From JBQTII01 sp052387905 (GTDB lineage Bacteria; Actinomycetota; Actinomycetes; Sporichthyales; Sporichthyaceae): DNA of 64,000 bases. The stretch covers positions 1 to 64,000 of the forward strand of contig JBQTIR010000030.1 in assembly GCA_052387905.1 (NCBI GenBank). Reading direction: 5' to 3'. Below are positions 17,301 to 27,300 of the stretch, one piece after another; position 1 is the stretch's first letter; the number at the start of each line of letters is the position of its first letter. The notes under the pieces were generated by a model, which was not told where the DNA came from, did not search any database, and was given only the letters and a program-made list of their open reading frames with translations. Made by a program: the position numbers and the translations under genes.

Positions 17301-18965
17301 GATCTGACGCTCATCGCGGCGCGTTCGGCGTTCCTTAAGGGCGACGACTCGTTTGGGACCCTCTCTGGCCTCACCCCGAATCTCTACCGATCCTTCATGA
17401 TCCATTCTTGGAAGGTATCCCATCCGAATGGAATAGTTGGTCTGCTGCACCCGGAAACATACCTGAGCGACGCGCGAGCCGGGCGACTCCGCCGAGCAGT
17501 ATATGAACGACTTCGGCGGCTGTGGATATTCCAAAACCAAGAGAAGCTATTCGAAGAGATTGGCAACACTAGAACCTACGGTATCCATGTCTACAGTTGC
17601 CCACGAACACCGATTAGTTATCAGCAGGCGTCGTATCTATTTCTGCCTGAGACCTTGGATCGCTCTCTGGTGCATGATGGGTCTGGCCCTCCACCCACCC
17701 TCAAGACGACCGATGGCAAGTGGAACAACGCTCCGCATGCGGACCGCATTGTTGACGTCGATGAACGGCTGCTCGCAACCTTCGCCGAACTTCTGGACAG
17801 GCCAGAAACGCCGCCGGGTGAAGCGCGCATGTTGTACACCGTCAACCGGTCCATGGCGACAACTCTTGAGGCGCTTACAAAACTGCCTCGGTTCGTCTCC
17901 GTCGAAGTCCAGGAAACCCCGGGTTGGCGTCAACCGCAGGATGTCGAGAACGGCCTCACCGTTCGGCGGCCGTCAGTGCCCGCTACCTGGAGCCAGGTAA
18001 TCCTTCAGGGACCTTATCTGGACATCTGCAATCCCTTGTTTCAGCAGCCTAATCCTACAGCGAGAAATCATCGTGACTACAGCCCTATCGATCTTGAGTC
18101 GGCCGGCCCCGACTTTGTGCCGAGATCCACCTTCCTAATCTCGGATCCTGCCAATATCGCGGCCTATCCAGCCTGGGACGGAAGATCTTCCAACGAATAC
18201 GTGCGCCTTATATGGCGGCGTCGTGTAGATCCCGTGACAGCCCGGACTCTTCAGGTTGGGCTGATACCTCCTGGACCCACGCATGTTGAACAAATGCAGA
18301 GCCTCCACGCCGCAGACGGCTTGGATATGGTCGTCGCTTGCGGGCTGTGGAGTTCTGTCCCTGTTGATTTCTGGGTGAAGGTCGCCGGAATAGCCGACAT
18401 TCGGCGACCTGCGTATTCGCGTTTTCCGCATATCCGAGGGCACGTCCTCGAACCTCGTCTCACGCTTCGCGTGATGAGGTTGAATTGCTTGGTCAGACCG
18501 TACGCAGAGTTCTGGGCTGATACGCACGACTCGCGGTGGCAGGCCGACGAATGGGCGCCATTAGATGCTCCCTGGCACGACCGAGCGCCACTCGGCATCT
18601 ACTCGCCGGCGTGGACTGAGCAGGTGCCGCTACGGCGGGCGGCGGACCGCCGCCAAGCGCTGGTCGAAATCGACGCTATCGCGGCCGTCATGCTGGGCTT
18701 GAGCGCGGACCAGTTGGTGGGCATATATCGAGCGCAGTTTGCGGCGTTCATCAAGGAGCACGAAAGTCTGGCGCTCTTCGACCGCTTTGGGCGTCACGTT
18801 CCCAACCCGCTCGCTCGCGACTGGCGTCGACGCGCCAGCCCCGCTGAGGTGATCAATGGCCCGGACCGCAACTTCGTCCCCCCATTCCATGGCGTCGACC
18901 GCGAGAAGGACCTGTGGATCGCCCACGATCACTTCTCCCGCCTCGCTGCCGATCTGGCGGTTTGA
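14361..18965 (+). CDS. Large N6-adenine DNA methyltransferase (DrmMI/PglX-like)
   Basis: A 1534-residue protein. The SAM-binding motif I is around residues 563-572 (EPALGSGAFA) and the catalytic NPPW motif near 930, the order of gamma-class N6-adenine methylases; the size fits DrmMI/PglX/type IIG enzymes. It should mark host DNA so that the neighbouring helicases spare it. No nuclease motif was recognised at the N-terminus. The start is set by the 1-bp overlap with the helicase. From about 17150 to 18600 the sequence is visibly richer in A/T and rare codons than the flanks, in the expected target-recognition part. Confidence 0.85.
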   Translation: MPMFDSIVVGEEWISEHFLTADATSGTFAAEVRSLRGGWDEQETAGHSTSRSGLREHATAIARALATLGEADEPDPVATRDLHALVLRALRLDRDPVTWAAHRSGAEVEIPNSVVHPSATGPALLVLQAYPAVTVEDVLDTDPAGAGRLLDPALIDGKPSAITARVVSTLFLTDNPPPFVLVLAGRWALLAERVRWPEGRWLAIDLGLVAERRQVRAGGELDTVAALLGPDLLLPDAEGAARWHRVLAASIQHTVGVSKDLREGIRLSVEIIANEVVTRRRAAALPIAASDGAPPELARDLTRQSLRFLYRILFLLYAEASPELDVLPVKAPEYAAGYGMDRLRDLTPVVLVSERSRRGTHFYDSLHTLFRLIDVGHTDVDDEGLHFNPLRADLFASAATALIDEVGLGNEAVQTVLRMLLQTKEKRGSDAGYISYSQLGINQLGAVYEGLMSYSGFIAEESLVEVAKNDEPEKGTWIVPTARASEFADYVVKEPDPVTGQPKPVIHDVGTFVYRLAGRERQQSASYYTPESLTRSVVKHSLAELLDQDGRTATAAEILELTVCEPALGSGAFAIEAVRQLADVYLTRRERELGTAIPPEDRPRELQKVKAHIALHQVYGVDLNATAVELAEVSLWLDTMHAGLKAPWFGLHLRRGNSLIGARRAVYAPAALDKKSWLATAPDDVPLSSSCGVGPGIHHFLLPASGWGAAADSAEARTYAPEPRERLRAWRSTILKSPNTGHRSRLAALARRIETLWDFARRRLEIAESQIRRDVGVWGREPSRSSGLVVTREEIEAFLTDEHGAYRRLRRVMDAWCALWYWPLTQSHVEPPTWESWLAGLEAILGIQPKETSADRAGQANLVDAYDWAALGDAESFDLSVSGALDLCVAVEAHPWLAFAANIADREGFFHWELDFAPVFASGGFNLQVGNPPWVRVQWDEVVSLGELDPYFAIAGPDEELSSRREKLLSESTSADRIAADLTLIAARSAFLKGDDSFGTLSGLTPNLYRSFMIHSWKVSHPNGIVGLLHPETYLSDARAGRLRRAVYERLRRLWIFQNQEKLFEEIGNTRTYGIHVYSCPRTPISYQQASYLFLPETLDRSLVHDGSGPPPTLKTTDGKWNNAPHADRIVDVDERLLATFAELLDRPETPPGEARMLYTVNRSMATTLEALTKLPRFVSVEVQETPGWRQPQDVENGLTVRRPSVPATWSQVILQGPYLDICNPLFQQPNPTARNHRDYSPIDLESAGPDFVPRSTFLISDPANIAAYPAWDGRSSNEYVRLIWRRRVDPVTARTLQVGLIPPGPTHVEQMQSLHAADGLDMVVACGLWSSVPVDFWVKVAGIADIRRPAYSRFPHIRGHVLEPRLTLRVMRLNCLVRPYAEFWADTHDSRWQADEWAPLDAPWHDRAPLGIYSPAWTEQVPLRRAADRRQALVEIDAIAAVMLGLSADQLVGIYRAQFAAFIKEHESLALFDRFGRHVPNPLARDWRRRASPAEVINGPDRNFVPPFHGVDREKDLWIAHDHFSRLAADLAV

Positions 18966-19118
18966 GTAGCCACTTCCCGGCCGCAGGGCGAGCCCGGTTC
19001 GTCCTGACTCCTGGCGCTTGTGACGAACTCGAAGCAGGGTGTTGACCCCAGCTGGAGCATTCGCCAGGCACGGCATGGCACCATCGGCTAGGTTCAGTTC
19101 AACTTCAGGAAGGTATCA

Positions 19119-19910
19119 ATGCCGCTTCCCGCGCCGGACCGGACGGTGCTCACCGAGCCGCCGCTCGTCGCCGTGCTGGCGCAGATCCGCTACGCCGAGA
19201 AGCCTGACCTCGCCGACGCGAGGGCGGGGGCTGGGCTGATGGAGGTCGTCGAGCCCCGCGGTCTTGCCGTCCTGACCCAGGTCCATCACCAACAGTTGAC
19301 GATGACCGCCGACGCTGGAAGCCAACCTGTCGCGTCGAGCGACCGACGAGCGGCCGGCTGGCGGATGGGCGCGAAGGACGAGTCGGCGATGCTCACGGTG
19401 CTCACGGACCAGATGAGCCTCGAAGTCCGGGCCTACCACGGCGGGTGGCAAGCCTTCGGTGGCCTGTGGGGCGCGTGCCTCGACGCCGTCGAGGAGGCGG
19501 CAGCGCCAGAGCTCGTCCTCCGGATCGGGCTGCGTTACGTCAACCGCGTCACTCCGGCTGGAATCGCAACGGCGAAGGCATTCGCCGACGCTGACCTCGT
19601 GGACCCTACGTTCCTCGGCCCGGCCATAGGCTCAGATCTGTCCGAGTACGTCACGGCCAGCGAGGGTCGTCTCTCGATGTCGTTCCCGGACGGGACGGAG
19701 GCGATCGTTCACCATGGTCTGGCGGCTGGACCCGGTACCCGAGACTTCGTGCTGGACATCGACTGCTTCCGTGGCGGGCCGCTGCCGTTCTCGTCCCAGG
19801 GCATACGGGCGGCCTATAACGCCCTGAACGAGACGTCACTTCAGATCTTCCAGACCGTCTTCCGCGGGAGAATGCGCGCGGAGTTCATGAAGGTGGAGGC
19901 GTCATCGTGA
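19119..19910 (+). CDS. TIGR04255-family protein
   Basis: A 263-residue protein with the hallmarks of TIGR04255: an N-terminal LTEPPLVAVLAQIRYAE segment, a central RIGLRYVNR strand and a C-terminal NETSLQIFQTVF. The family is often found beside defence and toxin-antitoxin genes; its biochemical function is unknown to me. An AGGAAGG ribosome-binding site precedes the ATG, and a TAGGTT at 19090-19095 could be a -10 element. It overlaps the next gene by 4 bp and heads a three-gene cassette with HTH and Fic proteins. Confidence 0.75.
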   Translation: MPLPAPDRTVLTEPPLVAVLAQIRYAEKPDLADARAGAGLMEVVEPRGLAVLTQVHHQQLTMTADAGSQPVASSDRRAAGWRMGAKDESAMLTVLTDQMSLEVRAYHGGWQAFGGLWGACLDAVEEAAAPELVLRIGLRYVNRVTPAGIATAKAFADADLVDPTFLGPAIGSDLSEYVTASEGRLSMSFPDGTEAIVHHGLAAGPGTRDFVLDIDCFRGGPLPFSSQGIRAAYNALNETSLQIFQTVFRGRMRAEFMKVEASS

Positions 19911-20608
19911 GGCTCTTGCAGCGCCGGGACGTCCGACGCCACGAAGGAGACGAGTCCCGGGACCCGTTCGGGACCGGACGCCTCACGACGGATTGGCTCA
20001 CGCCCTCGACGACAGCACCCGGCAGCTTCATCGACGTGGCCGCGCGCATTATCGAGGTCCCCAGCGTGACCGAGGCCGCCCGGACGGGTGAGCCGTGGAT
20101 CGCGGAAGACCTGGTCGAGGCCGACCCCGAGCCCGCCCTTGGGGGATCCCCAGAGGCCGCGCTTCTCCTACTCGCTATGCGTGACGTCAGTACCTGGTTG
20201 TCGATGACCCAGGACCAGGTGTGCCGCTACCTCGGCGTCAGCCCAAGCACGGTGATGGCGTGGAAGCGAGAACCGCGTGTACACCCGCGACACCGTCGCG
20301 TTCCCGCGGTCCTGCGCCTCTGGGCAGCCCTGTCGGGGGCGCGCGAGGAACTCGGCGAGGAGGCGACGGCTCGGATCGTCTGGACGCATCGGCAAGGGAC
20401 CGACGTGCTTGGGGTCACCCCGGAGGAGTTGGCCGAGACCCTGTTGTCCGCTGCAGATGAATCCAGTCTCGCGGGCGTCGACGACGACGGCTACGACCCG
20501 CTGAGTCCGGTCGACCTCGACCGCGACGACCTCGCTCGCAACGAGCTTGCTCTGAGCGCCTCCCTGCGGGACGAGCTTGGGGAACACGGCGGCACGGACA
20601 CCCAGTGA
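19907..20608 (+). CDS. HTH-containing partner protein of the Fic cassette
   Basis: A 233-residue protein starting at GTG in a 4-bp overlap. The middle contains a helix-turn-helix-like stretch (QDQVCRYLGVSPSTVMAWKR, about residues 102-121); the C-terminus is acidic. It is coupled to the downstream Fic gene by another 4-bp overlap. It may be a DNA-binding regulator or antitoxin-like partner of the Fic protein. I do not recognise a named family. Confidence 0.6.
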   Translation: MRLLQRRDVRRHEGDESRDPFGTGRLTTDWLTPSTTAPGSFIDVAARIIEVPSVTEAARTGEPWIAEDLVEADPEPALGGSPEAALLLLAMRDVSTWLSMTQDQVCRYLGVSPSTVMAWKREPRVHPRHRRVPAVLRLWAALSGAREELGEEATARIVWTHRQGTDVLGVTPEELAETLLSAADESSLAGVDDDGYDPLSPVDLDRDDLARNELALSASLRDELGEHGGTDTQ

Positions 20609-21255
20609 TCTTTGCGTCCGGCCCGCCGCCTTGGGAGGAGGACCCGCGCGACAGCCCGGTGATCGCCACGAACGTCGCCGCGCTGGACGCGGATTTAATG
20701 GCACGGCGTGGACACCGGGACGCTTTTAATCTCGCGCTCCCGACCACCTGGCACACGCGGATCCACGCAGGGTGCAAGCACATCCCGGTTCGGGACTACG
20801 TGGGGAACTACCGCGGCGCCCCGCTCCAGCATCTGGACAGGTACGACGTCGCGTTCGGCCCTTTTCGTGCTCTCCCGCCGAACGAGGTGGCGGCTTCCCT
20901 CTCCACCTTCGAGGCCGATTTGGAGAGGACGCTCCTACGATTCGACGTGGCCATCGCTGATCCAGGTGCCGCGACCTGGGCTCGGCTGAACCCGCTTATC
21001 GACGAGATCGTCGTCCACTACGCGGAGTGGATCCGCATCCATCCGTTCGCTGACGGCAACGGGCGGACCGCTCGGGTCCTTGTGAATTGGATCCTGACTC
21101 GTTACTGGCAGCCCGTGATCTTTCCGGGCCGTCCACCGGTGGACAGGCCCGGACTGATCGCAGCAACCGCTCCCGCCCTGGACTCGGGCACCCGTGATCA
21201 CCGTCCGCTCGTCCGACTCCTGCGCCGCAAGCTCGCCGACGCGCGCCGAGGCTGA
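20605..21255 (+). CDS. Fic/DOC-family protein
   Basis: A 216-residue protein with a complete Fic motif at residues 146-157 (HPFADGNGRTAR), so it should transfer AMP or another nucleotide moiety to a hydroxyl group on a target. I find no (S/T)xxxE(G/N) inhibitory motif in the protein, so inhibition, if any, should come from a partner, perhaps the coupled HTH gene. GTG 20605 overlaps the upstream stop. Targets are unknown. The cassette sits inside the defence operon between the methylase and the DUF1998 helicase. Confidence 0.8.
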   Translation: MIFASGPPPWEEDPRDSPVIATNVAALDADLMARRGHRDAFNLALPTTWHTRIHAGCKHIPVRDYVGNYRGAPLQHLDRYDVAFGPFRALPPNEVAASLSTFEADLERTLLRFDVAIADPGAATWARLNPLIDEIVVHYAEWIRIHPFADGNGRTARVLVNWILTRYWQPVIFPGRPPVDRPGLIAATAPALDSGTRDHRPLVRLLRRKLADARRG

Positions 21256-21315
21256 GCGGTCCCGATAACCTCCGAACGGACCGCAGGACCGAACACCGAC
21301 GGGAGGGGCGTCGCG

Positions 21316-24300
21316 GTGAATGCCCCGCTCTTGCCGTCGCTGCAGGCCGCTGAGCTACGCCGGTCGATCACGGACTACCTGGCCACCACGTTCGCGCTCA
21401 CCGACGACGACGTTCGCGCTGCGTTGCAGGCGTTTCTTATGCACCCTGAGCGGGGAATCTTTCGCGGCCCCTACGCCCGGTTGCGGCTGCCGTTCGCCCC
21501 GGCGGTACAGGACTGGCAGCGCGACCTGGATTGGTCGCCTGTCGGCTTCACCCCGCACACGCATCAGGCCGCGGCATGGGCACGTCTGTCTTCCAAACAT
21601 CGTCGCCCGCTGCCCACTCTGGTCACCACGGGCACTGGGTCGGGCAAGACCGAGGCGTTCCTCATCCCCGTCCTCGACCACGTCCGGCGCGCCCGGGCTG
21701 CTGGGCAGGTGGGCATCAAGGCGCTGATCCTGTACCCGATGAACGCGCTGGCTAATGACCAGGCGGGCCGACTGGCGCGGACGATTGCGGGTGACGAACG
21801 GCTCGCCGGTGTCAGCGCGGGCTTGTACACCGGTGAGGAGCAGGCGCAACGGACCAAGGTGACCAAGGACGGCCTAATCACCAGCCGGGAATTCATGCGG
21901 GACGACCCGCCGGACATCCTCCTGACCAACTACAAGATGCTCGACCAACTGTTGCTGCGCGCGGCTGACGTCAGGCTGTGGACCGGAGCAGGGGAGTCGC
22001 TGACCTACCTGGTTCTGGACGAGTTCCACACCTACGACGGTGCCCAGGGCACCGACGTGGCAATGCTGCTGCGTCGCCTCGGGTCCGCACTCGGCCTCTC
22101 CCGGACGGATGCTCCCCTTGGTGACGTCACGCCGGTGGCCACCTCCGCGACCCTGGGCGGAGGTAGCAACGAGGCGTTCGACGCCATGCGCCAGTTCGCC
22201 GCCACCGTATTCGGGCTGCCCTTCGATTCCAACGAGATGTTCGGGCAGGCATCGGTGATTCGCGAGACCCGAGTCAGTGGCGAGGAGTGGCTCGCCGCTG
22301 TCGGCCACCATGGCGAAGCGGAGCGGTACCGGGAACGACCCCGCGCCACCGCCGGGGCGTTGGCCCGCGCGATCAGAGCCGCCGCCCAGGAGGACGACTC
22401 CCCGGTGCGAGCCGCCGAGGCCCTCCTCGCGGCGCTCGTCGACCGGGCCGAATCCGCCGGCGATGGCGGAGAGCAAACGGCCCTGGGACAGCACGATGCG
22501 GCCCGGCTCCGTGCCTCCGACGCTCTGCCCGCTGTGCTGGCCCGGCTCCCGCTGACCCGCGAGCTCCTCGCCGCCTGCTCCCGACCGACCGGACTGGCCG
22601 ACGTCGCCGGCCAGGTCCTGCCCGACGACGCGTCACCCGACCGCGCCGACGGCATTCTCGCCGTCGAGGCATACCTCGCCCTGCTCTCTCTGGCCCGCGC
22701 CCAGGCCGGGGACGCGGCAGGCCGATCGTTGCTCGGCGTGGACACCCAGTTATGGGTGCGGGAGGTGTCCCGCGTTGACCGGGCGGTGGCGACCACCCCG
22801 GCGTTTCGATGGAGTGACGACGGTGCCCACGTCGCCGGACAAGCCACCACCGACAATTCCGACGCCGGAGCGGAGCTCTACCTGCCGGCCCTGTACTGCC
22901 GACACTGCGGGCGAGCGGGATGGGGCGCAATGAAAGCGGGCCCGACCGGAAATTCTCTCGATCCCACAGCGGCTGCCCGCGCTGCGAGCAGATCCGGTGA
23001 CAGGTTGTTCCGCGCTCTCATACACGCCCCCGGCGAGGCCGCGGCCGTCGCGCGCGGCACCGGCACCGTGATCGCTGAGCTGCGATTCCTGGACCCGCGC
23101 AGCCTGGAGCTGCACACCGCATCCGGCGCGGACCTGGATGATGAACTACGGGTCCCGGTGCTCACCAACTGGGACGACGATGCTGCGGCGCGACGTGAGG
23201 AATGCCCCTCCTGCAACGCGCGTGACGCTATCCGCTTCCTCGGAAGCAGCATTTCCACGCTGACCTCCGTCGCACTAGCCGCACTGTTCGGGTCCCCGCA
23301 CCTGGAGACCGAAGAGAAGAAGTCGCTGCTGTTCACCGACTCGGTGCAGGACGCCGCCTACCTCGCCGGGTTCGTCCAATCGCGGTCGCACACCCTGAGC
23401 CTGCGCGCGGCAGTTCATGAGGTCGTCCCGGGCGAGCCACTGAGCCTGCCAGAACTCTCCGAGGCCATCCGCGCCTACGCCGTCGACCCGGTGCGCCGAT
23501 ATCGGCTCGTGCCACCGGCGTTGTCCGAACGCGATCGGTTCCGGCCCTATTGGTCAGAGCAGGGCACGACGAAGGAGCGCCGGGCCGCCCAACTCGCCGT
23601 CGGGCGCCGTCTCGACTTCGATCTCGCCCTGGAGTTCGGCCTGAACTCCCGCACCGGCCGCACTTTGGAGCTCACTGGGTCCGTCGTCGCCGAGGTCGAC
23701 CTCGGGTCGACGGACACCGTGTTCCGCGCAGCTCAGGCCGCGATTCGCGCCGCACGGGAACAGCACACGCTCAGTGATGACCTCGATGCCGCCGCCGCTG
23801 ACGGGCCGCAGGATCCGGACCGGCGCTTGCGGGCCTGGGTTCGGGGGGTCCTGGAACGTATGCGCACGCAGGGTGGCATCGCGCATCCGTGGCTGGACAG
23901 CTACCTCGACGATGACGGGAACCGCTGGTTTCTTACCGGAGGTCGTGGCCACCGGGCCGAAGAAGGCCTGCCCGCATTCTCTCGGGGAAGGCCCGCGCCG
24001 ACTTTCCCGACGAGTAAGTCGATCGAGGACCGACTGGACGGGTTCACGGCGCTTTCGTCGTGGTACGCCCGCTGGGCAGAACGCCAACTTCGAGTCACCC
24101 CCCGCGACGGGGCCCTGCTGACCCGCGCACTGTTTGAACGCGCGACGCAGGCCGGCTGGGTCACCGCTGTGTCTACCCGTGGCGGGGCGACGGTGTATCG
24201 GCTGCCGTCGGATCGGATTCTCGTCGGCCTGCCTGACCCTGCATCGTTGGCTGCCGGCGACCATGCCGTCCGCTGCGATGTCTGTCGAACGCTAACGCCA

Positions 24301-27300
24301 GGCGCCATCGCCGTGATCGCCGACCTGCACGAAGCGGCGTGCTTGCGCCAAGGCTGCCCTGGGCGGCTGCGTCGAGCTCCCCGAGGTGAGGACTACTACC
24401 GCCGCCTCTACGCGGGTGGGGACATGCGCCGAGTGGTAGCCCGGGAACACACCTCGTTGCTGCCCGACGCCGAGCGACTGCTGGTGGAAGAGGGGTTCAA
24501 GCACGGAGCGGGGCCGGACTCGCCCAACGTGCTCGCCGCGACTCCCACCCTCGAACTCGGAATCGATATCGGCGACCTGTCCACGGTCCTGCTCGCCTCG
24601 CTCCCGCGCAGCGTTGCCGCCTACGTCCAGCGGATCGGCCGCGCCGGGAGATTGACTGGCAACGCCTTGGTGATCGCTTTCGCGCGCGGACGCGGACTCA
24701 GCGCACAACGCCTTGCCGCCCCGCTGTCGATGATCGACGGGGATGTCCGTCCGCCGGCCACCTACCTGGATGCGATGGAAATCCTCCAGCGCCAGTACGT
24801 TGCCTGGTTGTTCGACCGGAGGTCCCGCGAATCCGCCGCGACCCGGCGTTCTGACCCGCGCAATGCCGCGGCCCTATTCGCTGACGGGTGGGAGAAGGAC
24901 ACCGTTCTCGGGGACCTCCTGAACGCGGCGGTGGAGAACGCAAGCAGCCTGACCGACGAGTTCCTTGCTCTGTTCGGTTCGCTGGTTCGGCCTGACACTG
25001 CCGAGGCGTTGCGTGGGTGGGCCGGAGCCGGCGCAGCACCCGACGAGGTCGTGGGTATCCAGGGGCTGGTGCACCGGGCGGTCCGTGGGTATCACGCCGA
25101 AGTCGACGAGCTGCGGCACCGGGAGCAAACCCTGGCCGATCGGATCCCCGAGCTGGAGGCAGCTGCGGCATCCGCGTTGGCGACGGTCGACGATATGCGT
25201 GACCTCAAATTGGCGCGCTCCGAACTTCGCTATGTCCGCAAACGCCGCGGTGCCTTGGAGGTCCAACCGTGGATTGCCGCGTTGGAGCAACGCAGCGTCC
25301 TGCCGAACTACCGGTTGCTCGATGACCGGGTGTTCCTCGACGTCACCCTCCGCTGGGTAGACCCCGACACCGACGAGTTGCAGGAGGAGCCGCGTAGTTA
25401 CGACCGCGGCAGCCCGCTTGCCCTCACCGAATGGGCACCCGGGGCAACGTTCTATGCCCAGGGCGTCGCCGTGCGCATCGACGCGCTCGACGTTGGCACG
25501 GACCTGGATTCCGTGCTGGAACTTTGGCGGATGTGCGCGCATTGCGGCGCCGCCCATGTCACCCGCGTCGCCTCACCCCAGGATGCGGCGCACCCCGCGC
25601 CTGCGTGCTGTCCCCGCTGCGGGGATCCTGCGATCGCCGACACCGGCCAGGTTGTGCCCGTGGTGCCGCTGGCCCGGGTCTCGGCGCAGATTCGTCGCGA
25701 CGAGGCCGCGATCACCGACGCTCGCGATGAGCGGGACAGCCTCGGTTTCAACGTCGTGTCGGCCGCCGACATCGATCCGGATGCGGTCACCGACGCCTGG
25801 CAACTGCGCGGCTACCCCTTCGGGGCCGAGTACGTCCGAGCCGCGACCATCCGGTGGGTCAACCTCGGACGCCGGGGGGCCTCCGGCGCCGACAGGATTC
25901 TGGCTGGGCGTCAGATTCATGCCCCGCTGTTCACCGTCTGCCCGGGCTGTGGCGTCGTGCCGGCCGCACAGGGCCGCGACCCCGTGCAGGCCCGGCACCG
26001 GGCCTGGTGCCCGCACCGCAAGGAGATCTCCGCGCCGTGGCGGGAGGTCGCGTTGGGCCGGACGCTGCGTACCCAGGCTGTCCGGCTGCTCGTCCCCCCG
26101 CAGTTTGCACTCGACGCCTTCGCCGCCCCGTCGTTCCGCACTGCCCTCCTTCTGGGCCTGCGCGAGATCCTCGGCGGCGACCCCGATCACCTCGCGATCC
26201 TTGAGGTCCAAGCGCCGGTCGAGGGTCAAGACCGCCTCGCTCTGCTGCTGCACGACGTCGTTCCAGGAGGGACGGGGTACCTCGCCGACTTCGCCCGCCC
26301 CGATCGGGTCCGAGAGCTGCTCCACGCCGCCTACGAGTCGGTGCGCGCGTGCCCGTGCGGCGACCGCGACGTCCTCGCTTGTCCGTCTTGCCTGCTGCCG
26401 TTCGCCCGTGCCGCTGAGGTTCCCTACGTCTCCCGAGCCCGAGCAGAACAGCTGCTCGCCGACATCCTCACGGAACCGGTCGCTGCAGAGGGGGGTAGCC
26501 CGATCTGGAGGGACTGGAACGTCGATTCGCTGCGGTCCGTGGTCGACATTCCGGCACCCTCCCCGGAGTCCCACCTCGAACAGCGCTTCCGAACAGCTTT
26601 CCTCGGCGCGTTGAAAGCGCGCGGCGCGACCATTACCGAGAAGCCACAATTAGCTGGGTCCGTCGCCCAGATCGGGATGCCCGGGTCGCGCTTCCGTCGC
26701 TGGACGTTACGGCCGCAGGTCCTTGTCGCGGGATGCAAGCCGGACTTCGAGCTGCTCAGCGACGATCCGGCGATCCCCGCGGTCTACGTCTTCACCGACG
26801 GCAGGCGCTGGCACGCCACCGCCGCGACCAACAGGGTCGCCGACGACGCCGTCAAACGGGCGGGACTTCGCACCGCGGGCCACTTGGTCTGGGCCGTGAC
26901 CGCCGATGACCTGACTGTCTTCGAAGCGATCCGCGCGGGGCAGCAGATGGCGCCACCGCGATGCTCCGCCTGGTTCGGCCCGCAGATCCGCGAGCGACTC
27001 ACCGGATTGCGCAACGCCGACACCCCTGTCGTGCCGGCCGGATCGATTAACGATGACCTTCTCGCTGCCGATGCCGTTACCCAGCTTGTGAGCTGGGTAA
27101 CCGATCCGAACCCGGATGGTTGGCGGCGCCTGGCAACCGGCCTCCCGCTGGCCTTCATCGCCGCCCCCGACGGCACGTGGGCCCGCCACCAACTGCCCGC
27201 GGTCGCCCGAGCACTGCTCACCGGCGGGCCTGCGCCGGACCACGCGGTCGACGGGCTACCGACCTGGTCCTGGCGTACTCACCACCTGGTATTCGCGGCC

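Noticed and set aside
11476..18965. BREX or Pgl system
   Set aside because: The methylase resembles PglX in size, but no PglZ phosphatase, BrxC/PglY ATPase or BrxL/Lon protein is present.
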